Positions 25,865 to 35,865 are shown, numbered from the stretch's first letter. The stretch: 62,673 nt of DNA from a virus (IMGVR_UViG_3300006751_000010:1-62673), one strand, 5' to 3'. Notes: generated by a model not told the origin, from the sequence alone. Numbers and translations: made by a program.

Positions 25865-27148
25865 CTACCTTTGTTCTATAATCTTTATACCGCCTTGACT
25901 GATGCCGGCGAATTTAAAATCAGATAATACTTTAATCCCGTCTGGTCTAAATAATATAAATGGAATTTCGTCGCCTATTATATCATTTACGGAGTTTTGT
26001 AAATCTACTGTTAATTGTTGTGGGTTTCGTATATATTCTAATCTACGTAATCTAGTAATTATTTGATCTATACCAGCAGTACCTATTACTTTAACATTTA
26101 ATGTTTCTATATCTTCATAAACATCAGTGGATGGTACGTCGACTGCTAAACTAACTGGTTTTTGATTAGGGCCACGTAAAATCATCATATCATATGATTC
26201 TTTGGTTGATGTAGCTATAGAAGCTAATGAATCATATGCTTTTATAAATGCTGGTAAATCTTTACTTTTATTAAATTCGCCAGTTGGTATAAAATCAAAT
26301 CTAGTTCGTCCATCACTACTAGGCTTATTTAAATAATTAATAAAATCTTTTACGCCTTTATTATCAGGTTGATTTATCCAATCTATTCCATTATCTGTTT
26401 CTAACAATTGTTTCATTAATTCTAATGTAGGAAGTATTTGTGTTCTCCACCAATTTTGTTTTGTAATTACTCCTTTTACTCCTAAACGAATTGCAGATGA
26501 TTTTGATGTTCTATAATCCTTTACTTCAAATTTTGTTTTGCCGGCATATGGACCTTCTTTTTCTGACGCACTAGGCGGAACTGTTAAATCATAACTCTCT
26601 CCTCCTCCACTTACTTTAGCGCCCCGAATTAATGCTGATAAATAAATTTCTCCTCTTCCTAACCCTTTTGGCTCCAATTGTACTAATTTTGCTGCTACTC
26701 CTTCATCAAACTTTAAATTATCTAATGCATCTATAGACGTTTCTGTATATAACAATTTAGAAAATTCTATCATTTCTGATTCAGTTATATTATCAAAAAA
26801 TCGTTGTAATGCTTCTATTGACGCGCCTTTTGGTAATAATTCTAAAAATTGATTAAAATCATTTTGTTTTCCGGCGGCGTTTATAATTTCAATAAATTCC
26901 GGATGTAAATTAAAATCTCCTTGATGTATTCTAGCTGGAGCTTGTTCTGAATTTGGGTCTAACTCATTATCTGGTTTAGCTTCTGTTATTCCTTTTGATT
27001 GATTAACAATAGTATTAATAACTGGTCGTTCAAAATCAGTCAGTTCTGTTAATACATCTCGCAACACTTCATAATCTGAATCTGTTTTGGGATATCCTGA
27101 ATCTAAACGATACGTCCATTCAGTTAAAATTTTATGCATATCTGTCAT
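25865..27148 (-). CDS. hypothetical protein, possible PD-(D/E)XK nuclease fold
   Basis: Protein of 427 residues, first recognised region near residues 175-235: GRGEIYLSALIRGAKV, then SYDLTV, then KTKFEVKDYR. This gives E...D...E-x-K in the order of PD-(D/E)XK nucleases, with a following basic and aromatic region. N-terminal residues 1-150 are helical, and 300-427 look mixed. It overlaps the stop of the family A polymerase-like gene by ATGA, so the two may act together in repair or DNA processing. The nuclease idea is from motif spacing only; a structural role cannot be excluded. Confidence 0.4.
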   Translation of the reverse strand: MTDMHKILTEWTYRLDSGYPKTDSDYEVLRDVLTELTDFERPVINTIVNQSKGITEAKPDNELDPNSEQAPARIHQGDFNLHPEFIEIINAAGKQNDFNQFLELLPKGASIEALQRFFDNITESEMIEFSKLLYTETSIDALDNLKFDEGVAAKLVQLEPKGLGRGEIYLSALIRGAKVSGGGESYDLTVPPSASEKEGPYAGKTKFEVKDYRTSKSSAIRLGVKGVITKQNWWRTQILPTLELMKQLLETDNGIDWINQPDNKGVKDFINYLNKPSSDGRTRFDFIPTGEFNKSKDLPAFIKAYDSLASIATSTKESYDMMILRGPNQKPVSLAVDVPSTDVYEDIETLNVKVIGTAGIDQIITRLRRLEYIRNPQQLTVDLQNSVNDIIGDEIPFILFRPDGIKVLSDFKFAGISQGGIKIIEQR

Positions 27149-28467
27149 AACAATATAGTTTTCATTTTACTATAAATATTTCCTACTTTACATTTAACCG
27201 GGAAATTTCCAGATTCTAACGAATTTTTAATATCAGGAAGCACGTATTTAGCTTCTGATATAGGAACATCAAATAAAATAGAGTCATATGTATATAATAT
27301 CATACACGTTTTACGACCGATTAATATGTCTTGAACTTTATCTAATTTTTGCACAGATACTTCTGTTTCTACTGCCTGTAAATAATAATTAAATAATTTA
27401 TTTGCAGTCATATTTTTTAAAAAGTCTGAACTAAGACGTCTTTTTAATATTGGGGTTTCTATATACTTTTGCCGCTTCCATTTATCCCACAATTCATATA
27501 TCATCGAATTTACTTGTTTAAAAAATGGAATTGATAAAAATTCTTTGTCTATATTACCATATAATAGTCTAAATGTTATTTGTTTGCTTTTTTCATATTG
27601 TTCTTTAGTTAATGTTTCTACACCAAAATAAAATTTACCAAAATATTCATGTATAGATCCATGTGGTAATTTATATCCTATTAATCTTGCAATAAGCCGT
27701 ACATGATATGCATCAAAATCCATTTCAACTAAAGCACCATCTTTAAATCTGCTACAAAATGCATCTCTAGTGCCATCTGTTTTGTTCATTGCTGCAAAAT
27801 TAAAGCCTCTGAAAGCATTTGACGGTCTTCCTGTTGCTGTATGATAATGATATTGAGAATAAACATAATCATTATTTATTAATTCAGGCAATTTAAACGA
27901 ATTTGTTACTTTTAATCCATTTTGTTCTATATCAGCAAATACTTTAGGATATATGCTATTGAATTGTTTATATGAATCTGATAATTTTGAGTTTATTATC
28001 ATTGGCCATGCATATTTTCTTATCTTTTGACACATAGACAAATGTTGTTGCATTGGAACTATACCATTTACTTGTGGTAAATTAGAATGTCTGCGCCAAT
28101 AAAATTCATGAGCTGGTGTGGGATAATGTGATTCTTCATATGACTCTCCATAGGTGTACCACCACAATGTTTTTACATCCCATACAGCATCATTTCCACC
28201 TATTTGTAGCCATTTCTTTTTGTCATGAACAAAGATGTCTTTTAGTTGGAGAAAGTCGTGTATATACTTGCGAAAGCCCCTTACTTGCTCTGTATGATGT
28301 ATTGGAATTATAACTTCTATATCATTTTCTGAATATATGTATATTGCGGATAAATTTGATGTAGATACATGGTGTTGAGAATTACAGAATATAGGTACTA
28401 ATAAAGTTTTTTTATTTTGTATATCTTGCAATATTGCAGTAACTTCTTCGTTATGATCCAGTATCAT
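27145..28467 (-). CDS. divergent family A DNA polymerase-like protein
   Basis: Protein of 440 residues. The C-terminal part follows the Pol I palm/fingers order: HTATGRPSNAFRGFNFAAMN (212-228), then DGTRDAFCSRF, then motif A MDFDAYHVRLIARLIG with Asp250, then KQITFRLLYG (295-304) matching the O-helix K...YG of motif B, then NYYLQAVETEV, and motif C LYTYDSILFDVP with Asp395. The usual HDE of motif C is TYDS. The N-terminal 130 residues could be a reduced 3'-5' exonuclease domain (WDVKTLWWYTYGE). Both metal-binding aspartates remain, so activity is plausible. The phage also has a gp43-type replicase, making this a second polymerase. Confidence 0.7.
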   Translation of the reverse strand: MILDHNEEVTAILQDIQNKKTLLVPIFCNSQHHVSTSNLSAIYIYSENDIEVIIPIHHTEQVRGFRKYIHDFLQLKDIFVHDKKKWLQIGGNDAVWDVKTLWWYTYGESYEESHYPTPAHEFYWRRHSNLPQVNGIVPMQQHLSMCQKIRKYAWPMIINSKLSDSYKQFNSIYPKVFADIEQNGLKVTNSFKLPELINNDYVYSQYHYHTATGRPSNAFRGFNFAAMNKTDGTRDAFCSRFKDGALVEMDFDAYHVRLIARLIGYKLPHGSIHEYFGKFYFGVETLTKEQYEKSKQITFRLLYGNIDKEFLSIPFFKQVNSMIYELWDKWKRQKYIETPILKRRLSSDFLKNMTANKLFNYYLQAVETEVSVQKLDKVQDILIGRKTCMILYTYDSILFDVPISEAKYVLPDIKNSLESGNFPVKCKVGNIYSKMKTILL

Positions 28468-28490
28468 ATATTAATAATAAGAAAAAAAAG

Positions 28491-28838
28491 TTAAATAGCC
28501 GAATCATTTATATCAGGCGGAACTATAATTAAACGTTCTAATAGAATATTATTATTTATAGTTTGGTCATCAGCTGATTCTTTTAATGCGTTATTTTTAA
28601 TAGGAATTTTTATTTTAGGTTTTAATTTTTTATATTCTATTGAATTCGCTTCGAGTTTAATAAAGGATTCTAATTTTTTTGATTTTCCTGTAATATATAT
28701 TTTGCCAGTATATGCTTGACCATTTGATTGTATATTGTAAAATCCTTTATATTCTATATTTTTTAACATAAATTGCTTGCCAAAACTATATAAGTTTTTA
28801 TAATTTTTACTTGTCGTTGTATATAAATCGTTTAACAT
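28491..28838 (-). CDS. small virion/baseplate-associated protein candidate
   Basis: Protein of 115 residues. Its central YKGFYNIQSNGQAYTGKIYITG followed by KKLESF resembles short beta-rich modules of phage tail or decoration proteins that read GxYHxxxxGxxYTGxxY. It follows the baseplate hub gene by 19 bases and precedes the polymerase gene. It may be the last structural gene of the tail operon. Only a weak pattern match; no domain is certain. Confidence 0.4.
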   Translation of the reverse strand: MLNDLYTTTSKNYKNLYSFGKQFMLKNIEYKGFYNIQSNGQAYTGKIYITGKSKKLESFIKLEANSIEYKKLKPKIKIPIKNNALKESADDQTINNNILLERLIIVPPDINDSAI

Positions 28839-28857
28839 AATTTTATTATTATTTTAT

Positions 28858-31800
28858 TTAGCTAATTTTTGGTCGCATTTGTGCTTGTATTTGAGTAGTC
28901 CATTCGCCATCAGTTGACACACTGTGTTGTATACCTTTGATAAAAAATACTGTATTTTTTCTATAATTACTAGGCAATATATCAAAATCCAATACATCTC
29001 CAATTCTAAAACCAGTAATACCATCGATTGTAAATGAGCAATCCCACGTAAATATAGGTGATGTTATTTCTAATGCTGATTTTGGATTGTCAGCTGGATA
29101 TTGTATATATCGTTTCAATGCTTTAGTTAATGCATCTCGATTTCCAGAATTAGATTCTCTTCCAAATTTAATTTTTGATTTAATTAAGTTTTTCATATGT
29201 TTGATATGATTATCTTTATATTCTTTATTAAGTTTTTCTAAAAATTTAGAATTTCCACTACTTTGCATTAAATATAAAAATGGAGCAAAATCTTTTGAAT
29301 CTAAATTATCTGCACTTCCCATCAATGCATATGAATAATTTGACAAAGAAGCTGGCATTTTTGAAGATAAACTAAAATCTCTAACTATTGTTCCAATTTT
29401 TGTTCCTTCTGGGGTTTTGTCTAAATTAGGTGATTTTAATATATCAGTTGATAATTTATTTGTTAATCGAGCGGTCATCGGAACTATATATGGAACTACT
29501 GCATTTTTTTCTATAGCAGTACCAGAAAAATTTGCATCATAAAATAATAATTTATTTTGAAATATTCTATCTGGGTGGGTTACTAATTTCATTAAAACTG
29601 CCCCAGCTGTAGCATCGTTAATTAAATTACTAATACTTTCTAAAAATTGATTAACTGAAAATTCTAATGCAGATTTATCAACCATTGATGTAAATATATT
29701 ATCAATTTCTTGTAAGTTTATAAATATTCTACTCGGACATCCAACTGAAGATTTAATTCCGGTTTCATTTTCTACAGTATCAAAAAAGCCTGGAAAATGA
29801 TGTGGAGTATTTCCATTCGTTCCTAGTATATCTTTCATATAAATTGTAGATCCATATTTTTCAGTTGTCCCTCGTTTGTCATCTGCTGGTAATAATAATA
29901 CTTTTTCAGGATGTATTGAAACTAAATTAGGTAAATAATTACTAAAACACATTTTATCAGAACAAATTACACCAGCATCATCAGATCGGTCTTTAGTTTT
30001 TGAAATAATATTATCATTTAAAAATTGAATTAGGGTTCCTAATGTTATATATCGAGACCATGAAGCAATCGATGTATCAGATGGATCTGGTGTTGGTTCT
30101 CCTTGAAGAAACCACTGATCTGTAAATTTAAGAGTTGTTTTATTTTCTTCATTTATTGTTTCTTCATAATTGGTAGGACATAATCTAAATGCAAATGAAA
30201 ATTGTTGCAACTGTTCTTGTTGTTTAATTGTATAATCTTCTAACAAAATATCGTTTGTAAATCCAGTTGCATAAAATGTTAATGATTGATATGGATCATT
30301 TTGAGGAATAGAACTTATTGTTTTATATTCTATTGGCTGTATTGACATTGGATTAATAGCAAATTTTGGTCTGGTATCAGCCATTCCCCCTGGAGGTCCT
30401 TTATATGTTAGATCTTGGTCTGTTTGTGTAACACTACCAGAAGCAAATGATGTTATAATATTTTCAAAAATTCCTTTTGCTTGTTTATTTATATCGTCTG
30501 GTACATTTGGTAGGACTCCTCTATTTTTAGTATTAAAATGGGCTGGTATTTCTTCATCTGGTATATCAGGAACATTATATAATTCTTCATCTGAGATGTT
30601 TATTAAATATTGAATTGTTTGATATGTATTAACTATATCTATAAACTCAATTAATTTATGGTGAAATTGATAACTAGACATACGTTTTCGAGATACCGTA
30701 TTCAGTAATTCAAGTGTGCGTAATCCTTTTTCAAATTGTTGTTGTTTTAATTTTTGTTTTGATGTTTCATTTGCAACATTTTCTAATAATGTAGACGTTA
30801 AACTAGGTATTATTTTTTGTGCTATTGATAATGATGATTCTAAATTTTCAGTAGGAGCTCCTTTAGATTTAGCTTCAAATAGTTTTTTCTTTATATTAGC
30901 TATTTTGCTTTGTAATTTTTTTAATTTTTTTGCTCGTTTTTCTTGTCGTGCTTGTTTTTTCTTTTGTTTTTCTAATTGTTTTAATGTTTGTTTGTTCCGG
31001 TCTTCTTTTTCTTTTTCTAATTTGTTAAAAAAATCTTTTTCATACGTTCCTTCTGATGTATCGCGTAATGACTCTATTTCATCTTCATCATAATATGTAT
31101 CTGTTTGTTCATCATAATATATAGTTTCTTCATCAATCTCTTCAATGATATCAATATCTTCGTCTTCGAATTCATCTTCTCCTGGAAATTCCGTTGGGAG
31201 CGTGTTAATGGGAGTACTCGAATTATATTCAGGATCATCAGAAACATTGTTTTGTATCATACTAATATCTGTATGAGTATTTGATATACCTCTTAATTTT
31301 AATGTTAACTGACCGGAGAAATCTGATTGTATACTTAAATCAAAATTAATAATTAATCCGGAGAATTCAAATACATTTAATTTACTTAATTCTTGTAGTT
31401 TTTGTTGTACTTGTTCATCTTTTAAACCTGTTAATTTTTTTAATTCAGTAGCAGTTGCTGTCATCGTTTCACTTAAACGTAATTCGGTTATAACAGCTTC
31501 ATCTGGATATACAAATTTAATAACACAAAATCTGCCTGGGCGCATTAATATACTTTCGATTGAATCTAAGTCTCGTTGCATATTTGGAATTGATATTGTA
31601 ATATCTGCAGAATTTAATAATTTCTGTGCATGATCTCCGATAGTTACAGAAGCATTAACGATATATGGTGGTATTCTTTGTTGAACATTACCTCTACGAT
31701 AATTACCATATAAAGCTTCCTTGCCAGGCGTTGTAAATTTTTCTCCTTCGAATTCTGTTGTTATAGGATCTCCTTCGACCCACTCTATGGTACTAGCTGG

Positions 31801-32082
31801 TTTAAATATCTGAGCTGAAGGGCCTGCAGTTTCAGATAAAAATCCATTTTTTCCTGTCGGCTGATACTCTTCCCGCCTTACAGAATCCCCTCCTAGATTT
31901 AATATCTGTCTTGTTGTTTCATCTTTTCCAGCAAATGATTTTAATTCAACATTTGCTATTTTACCAACCATATAATTGATATCTCTAGTTGTTCTTCTAT
32001 AACCAGCTACTGCACGAGCATCTAGTTCTTGTTGCAAATTAGAATCTAATTCTGAATAAAATAAATTACCTTTTGTTGCCAT
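28858..32082 (-). CDS. large baseplate hub protein (gp27/late control D-like)
   Basis: Protein of 1074 residues. The N-terminal region (NASVTIGDHAQKLLNSADITISIP, and CVIKFVYPDEA) is beta-rich. Residues about 300-470 are an unusual strongly acidic then lysine-rich coiled-coil insert (EDEDIDIIEEIDEETIYYDE, then QLEKQKKKQARQEKRAKK). The C-terminus, DCSFTIDGITGFRIGDVLDFD ... FFIKGIQHSVSTDGEWTTQI, matches the end of late control D/gp27-type hub proteins, where the H-x-V-s-xxGW/EWTT pattern is typical. It sits after the LysM and tube-like proteins as in myophage baseplate clusters. Hub assignment is good; the insert's role is unknown. Confidence 0.65.
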   Translation of the reverse strand: MATKGNLFYSELDSNLQQELDARAVAGYRRTTRDINYMVGKIANVELKSFAGKDETTRQILNLGGDSVRREEYQPTGKNGFLSETAGPSAQIFKPASTIEWVEGDPITTEFEGEKFTTPGKEALYGNYRRGNVQQRIPPYIVNASVTIGDHAQKLLNSADITISIPNMQRDLDSIESILMRPGRFCVIKFVYPDEAVITELRLSETMTATATELKKLTGLKDEQVQQKLQELSKLNVFEFSGLIINFDLSIQSDFSGQLTLKLRGISNTHTDISMIQNNVSDDPEYNSSTPINTLPTEFPGEDEFEDEDIDIIEEIDEETIYYDEQTDTYYDEDEIESLRDTSEGTYEKDFFNKLEKEKEDRNKQTLKQLEKQKKKQARQEKRAKKLKKLQSKIANIKKKLFEAKSKGAPTENLESSLSIAQKIIPSLTSTLLENVANETSKQKLKQQQFEKGLRTLELLNTVSRKRMSSYQFHHKLIEFIDIVNTYQTIQYLINISDEELYNVPDIPDEEIPAHFNTKNRGVLPNVPDDINKQAKGIFENIITSFASGSVTQTDQDLTYKGPPGGMADTRPKFAINPMSIQPIEYKTISSIPQNDPYQSLTFYATGFTNDILLEDYTIKQQEQLQQFSFAFRLCPTNYEETINEENKTTLKFTDQWFLQGEPTPDPSDTSIASWSRYITLGTLIQFLNDNIISKTKDRSDDAGVICSDKMCFSNYLPNLVSIHPEKVLLLPADDKRGTTEKYGSTIYMKDILGTNGNTPHHFPGFFDTVENETGIKSSVGCPSRIFINLQEIDNIFTSMVDKSALEFSVNQFLESISNLINDATAGAVLMKLVTHPDRIFQNKLLFYDANFSGTAIEKNAVVPYIVPMTARLTNKLSTDILKSPNLDKTPEGTKIGTIVRDFSLSSKMPASLSNYSYALMGSADNLDSKDFAPFLYLMQSSGNSKFLEKLNKEYKDNHIKHMKNLIKSKIKFGRESNSGNRDALTKALKRYIQYPADNPKSALEITSPIFTWDCSFTIDGITGFRIGDVLDFDILPSNYRKNTVFFIKGIQHSVSTDGEWTTQIQAQMRPKIS

Positions 32083-32083
32083 T

Positions 32084-32380
32084 TTATCTTGTTTTATTTA
32101 TATTTTCAATTTCATCTAATATTCGGTCTTTATTTGGTATTCGTATAATAGTGTTTCTTGGCACTATCAATGTGCCTTTTCCTAATTTATTTACTGTTGC
32201 AATAATCCACCACAATGTTGGATCTCCATAAAAATCATTTGCTATTTTATCTAAACGCTCTGGAGTTGAAGTTTGTATCACGGTGTCCGTGCTATTAGGG
32301 GATGCTGATATAAGTATGCTGTGTAGTTTACGAATACCTTGTTTATTTTTTACAATTGTTGCTATGTCATACCGTTTCAT
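32084..32380 (-). CDS. 53: LysM-type baseplate protein, gp53-like
   Basis: Protein of 98 residues with a phage LysM motif: ERLDKIANDFYGDPTLWWIIATVN ... LIVPRNTIIRIPNKDRI. Phage baseplate proteins such as T4 gp53 and the Mu/P2 X protein carry this module; it binds the hub or the tail tube's end rather than peptidoglycan here. The start codon overlaps the preceding stop as TAATG. It is shorter than T4 gp53 (196 residues), so it is probably only the LysM core. Confident in the fold, moderate in the exact homologue. Confidence 0.65.
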   Translation of the reverse strand: MKRYDIATIVKNKQGIRKLHSILISASPNSTDTVIQTSTPERLDKIANDFYGDPTLWWIIATVNKLGKGTLIVPRNTIIRIPNKDRILDEIENINKTR

Positions 32381-33924
32381 TATTGTCCTTTAGCTTTTTT
32401 GAATTCGTCAGTTTCTCTAAGTTTAGTTTCTAATATTCCACCGCTACCATGACCTTTTTTATTTAGATCTTTAAAAATACCACTTTGTTTTGCATCATCT
32501 AGCCAATCTTTTTCTGTATTAGATGGGGTTATATTTCCATGTTTATCAGTACCTGTTTTTCTTTGCATATTTGCATCATAAGTATGTTTATCACCTAATG
32601 AGTAGAATGCTCCACCTTTCTCTGGTAATTCATTTGTGATTATATCTAATCCAATAGAAACTGATATTTTATGTGGAACTTGTTTCATTTCCGGGTCTTC
32701 TTCTAAATTTATTTCCCATGTAGTGTCACCATCCATTAATGTATAACTTAATGAATTAATTATAGCTGGAGTTGAAACGAATAAATCTCCAATTGTTACT
32801 CTTAGCCATGGTGCTATTAATGAAATTGAATTATTTTTATATTCAGGAGCTGTATATCCAGCTAGATAATTTAATTTTCGATATATAAATTTCATTTCAT
32901 CTCTAGATGTTGCATATACAGTGAAACTTAAATCGACGCTTCTACCATATCCACTATAATGATAATTGCTGTCAGCACGACCGATCATATTAATTGGCAT
33001 CCATGATGGCGAAAATGTGTCTGATAAACTAGTCATTGTTGCTCTAAAAACTAATATATCATCTTTTGCAGTTTTATTTCCTACATGTGCCTTGGGTCCG
33101 GTGAAAAAGAATTTAATAAAATCTTTAGTTGTGCCATATGGATTTGCTCCTAAGAATTTTGTTGCTTTCTGGATTTTTGTATTTTGTTTACTAAGCCATT
33201 TTCCAACTCCTCCTTCAGCATCTCCAAATAATTCTTTTTGCGGAAGCCATCTATATATTTGATGATGATTTCTTTTCCCGTAATCTATAACATTAACTTT
33301 ATCTCCCCGGAATGGTTGTAGTTTATTAGCTATATTTCTAGCTTTATCCATAAATGATGAGCCTTTCCACGTAGTACTCTGGCCGGCCATTGTTTTTAAG
33401 GTAAAATCATTTCTTAGCGCTGGTGCACCTTGAGTTCCTAAACCATAATAACTGTCTACATTATATAAACTATACACTCCAGTAGTGGCTGATGCACCGG
33501 CTAATACTCCAGCTTTAACACTACCTCTTAAAGAAGCACTTAATCCGTCTACACGCGTTCCCATAATATTAGGAGCTTTTCCCATTTTTGTCCAGAATTT
33601 TTCTTCTCCAAGTAATGATATTTTCCTAGTTCTAAAATCTGGATATGGTACCGGCATTAAATTAAAAGGCCTATTATTTAAATTTACAAAAGGAGCGGTA
33701 GCGAATATACTTTGATTCTTACCAACACCGGCGGCAGCTACATCTATAAATGCATTTACTCCAGGAACTCCTAATGCAGCAGCTGACATTTTTCCTCCGA
33801 TAGATAGAAGTCCGCCACCAATATTTCCCCAATCAATTCCAGAATCTTTATTATATGGAACTTTTTGATTGGTATTCAAAAACATATAATTTGGATGTCT
33901 ATCTCTATAGCTATTTATTTTCAT
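32380..33924 (-). CDS. tail-tube-like baseplate protein (gp48/gp54 type)
   Basis: Protein of 514 residues. The first 270 residues are glycine-rich and irregular (GGGLLSIGGKMSAAALGVPG), while residues 290-450 resemble a tail tube subunit: VFRATMTSLSDTFSPSWMP, RSVDLSFTVYATSRDEMKFI, WLRVTIGDLF, and YTLMDGDTTWEINLEEDP. In T4 the tube-like baseplate proteins gp48 and gp54 sit between tape measure and tube and start tube polymerisation; this gene lies next to the tape measure gene. Exact homologue unclear. Ten bases separate it from the tape measure gene. Confidence 0.6.
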   Translation of the reverse strand: MKINSYRDRHPNYMFLNTNQKVPYNKDSGIDWGNIGGGLLSIGGKMSAAALGVPGVNAFIDVAAAGVGKNQSIFATAPFVNLNNRPFNLMPVPYPDFRTRKISLLGEEKFWTKMGKAPNIMGTRVDGLSASLRGSVKAGVLAGASATTGVYSLYNVDSYYGLGTQGAPALRNDFTLKTMAGQSTTWKGSSFMDKARNIANKLQPFRGDKVNVIDYGKRNHHQIYRWLPQKELFGDAEGGVGKWLSKQNTKIQKATKFLGANPYGTTKDFIKFFFTGPKAHVGNKTAKDDILVFRATMTSLSDTFSPSWMPINMIGRADSNYHYSGYGRSVDLSFTVYATSRDEMKFIYRKLNYLAGYTAPEYKNNSISLIAPWLRVTIGDLFVSTPAIINSLSYTLMDGDTTWEINLEEDPEMKQVPHKISVSIGLDIITNELPEKGGAFYSLGDKHTYDANMQRKTGTDKHGNITPSNTEKDWLDDAKQSGIFKDLNKKGHGSGGILETKLRETDEFKKAKGQ

Positions 33925-33933
33925 AATATTATC

Positions 33934-35847
33934 CTATGCTCTTCCTGATTGCATTTGAAATGGTGTATCTACAGTTACTTTTATTTGGCTCATGGCAGCT
34001 GCTAATAAAGCATAATCTATTGGTGCGCCTTGAACCGTAACTGGGATTGATTTTCCGTCTGGTAATGGTACTACTGCTTCTATTCCATGTAATGTTGCAG
34101 GATATCCCGTTGTTGGTCCTGATGCTATTCCTCCCTTTGCCCGTTCTATAACGTTTTTTACATTAACATTGCCTCCCTCAGCGACTGGTATTGTCATGTT
34201 CGGGATTGATGCACCTTGAATTCCTTTAACAATTGATGCCGGAAATTTACTGGTGAAAAAATCTTTAAGGTCTGTCATGACAGCTGTTGCTAAAGTTGAT
34301 GTACCTCCAAATCCTTCTACGAAATCGGTTAATGCCTTATACAAAGGTGCCTTTTGGTTATCCAATAGCGATTTCACAAGATTTAATTGTACATTCCCTA
34401 AATCTGTCATTACATTGGCTGCTTGTAATGATTGACCGAAAAATCCTTTTGCATCAGTAACTTGAGTATGAAAATTCGCTGTATATCCTTCCATTGTAGC
34501 TCTTGCATCTTCTAATCTTTTTGTAAATCCTTCGTCGTCCCCTCCATAAGCAGCTGAGCTGACTATCCCTGCAGTTAATGTTTTATCAATATTTTGTAGA
34601 TATACTTCAGACATAGTCATTTTATCTTTTTCTGATGTTTCTATCTCTTTTATATACTCTTCTAAGGCTGTTTTCTTTTTACCGTGTGTTTTTGATAATT
34701 CGGATTTCAGTTCTTTGGCACTTTTTCCGAATAAATTTCCTAAGCCTGATTTTTCAAGCATTTTAAATCTTGCTACTTGTTCTGCTACATCGTTTGCACT
34801 TTGATTGGTAAGTTTTGCAAATGATTCCATATTAAACACTGATCCGTCTAAAACATGAACTTGTGATTTAAGCATTTTATGATATACATCGGCGGCTTCT
34901 GCAGATTTACCTTGCATGGTATACTGATTCATTTGAGATATTAAATTTTCGCCATTTTGGTCAACAAGTCTTTGGCCGGAAATTAATTGATAGTCTATTT
35001 CATTTCCAACGGATTCTTCTATATTTAAAAAGCCTTTGGCTGTTTTATGTAATGCGTCCATGGACATGCCCAAAGACTTCATCTTTAGCACTGCTAATCC
35101 AATTTGATTAGGATATCTTGAAAATGTGTTTAATGTGGCCAATCCTGTTTTTGCAATTTCTTGTCCTATAAGATTTGATGCATTTTCAAAACCGGTTTTC
35201 TCTGATATAATCTCATTGAGTTCATATTGCAACATCATTTGTTTCTCCAGAGTAGGGATTACTTCTCCTTCATCATTTAGTTTTTGTAAACTCGAATAAA
35301 ATAATTGATTTTTACTTGCTTGTTCTCCGGTTAATCTAATATTTCTTTGTAATATCTTTTGGCCTCGGATTAATTTTTTATCAAACTCAGAAACTGACGT
35401 TGTTGATTTTAAAAACCCACCTTGAAGTTTTTTTACTGCTAAAAAATATTTTTCAGTTTCTTGTCTACCGGTTTTTAATGTTGCAGAATATATATCTAAT
35501 TGTTTTCCTAATGTCCCGGCTTCTTTATATGTTAAATTAAAAGCTTTTTGAAGCTTTGTATTTCTCTCTTCCATTTTACCAAGCATTTCAACATTTGTTT
35601 TATATACGTTTGCTAATTGTTCTGCTTGACCAATGGTTTTTTGAACGCCGACTAATATCTTAGAGTTAGCCGTTTCGTAACCGGACATTGCAGTTATAAG
35701 TTTTTTATATTCCTCTACTGCTGCAGTTGCACCTGGCTTGGTACCGGTTTTGGCCCCTGTATTTTTCTTCTTATGGGACTTTCCTCCTTGGCCATGTCTA
35801 GGTAACGACCTTAAATAAGAATATAATAATTTGTTTGTATGCTTCAT
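33934..35847 (-). CDS. 29: tail tape measure protein (gp29-like)
   Basis: Protein of 637 residues, near the 590 of T4 gp29. Long helical stretches run through residues 45-480 (SKILVGVQKTIGQAEQLANV ...). The C-terminus carries ERAKGGIASGPTTGYPATLH followed by VVPLPDGKSIPV, a pattern common at the end of tape measure proteins. The basic N-terminus (KSHKKKNTGAKTG) is also typical. It lies downstream of the tube and the two chaperone-like genes, the classical tail order. A TATATTTAT-type element is at 35851-35865. It sets tail length and is ejected with DNA. Confident. Confidence 0.75.
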   Translation of the reverse strand: MKHTNKLLYSYLRSLPRHGQGGKSHKKKNTGAKTGTKPGATAAVEEYKKLITAMSGYETANSKILVGVQKTIGQAEQLANVYKTNVEMLGKMEERNTKLQKAFNLTYKEAGTLGKQLDIYSATLKTGRQETEKYFLAVKKLQGGFLKSTTSVSEFDKKLIRGQKILQRNIRLTGEQASKNQLFYSSLQKLNDEGEVIPTLEKQMMLQYELNEIISEKTGFENASNLIGQEIAKTGLATLNTFSRYPNQIGLAVLKMKSLGMSMDALHKTAKGFLNIEESVGNEIDYQLISGQRLVDQNGENLISQMNQYTMQGKSAEAADVYHKMLKSQVHVLDGSVFNMESFAKLTNQSANDVAEQVARFKMLEKSGLGNLFGKSAKELKSELSKTHGKKKTALEEYIKEIETSEKDKMTMSEVYLQNIDKTLTAGIVSSAAYGGDDEGFTKRLEDARATMEGYTANFHTQVTDAKGFFGQSLQAANVMTDLGNVQLNLVKSLLDNQKAPLYKALTDFVEGFGGTSTLATAVMTDLKDFFTSKFPASIVKGIQGASIPNMTIPVAEGGNVNVKNVIERAKGGIASGPTTGYPATLHGIEAVVPLPDGKSIPVTVQGAPIDYALLAAAMSQIKVTVDTPFQMQSGRA

Positions 35848-35850
35848 ATA

Positions 35851-35865
35851 ATAATAAATATTATA
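35851..35865 (-). promoter_or_regulatory. late promoter candidate before the tape measure gene
   Basis: Minus strand TATAATATTTATTAT, six bases from the tape measure ATG. It contains the ATATTTAT core seen before other structural genes. Confidence 0.4.

Noticed and set aside
30716-31093. Plus-strand frame rich in Phe/Cys/Ser opposite the baseplate hub
   Set aside because: It is the complement of the lysine/glutamate-rich coiled coil in the hub gene, not an independent protein.
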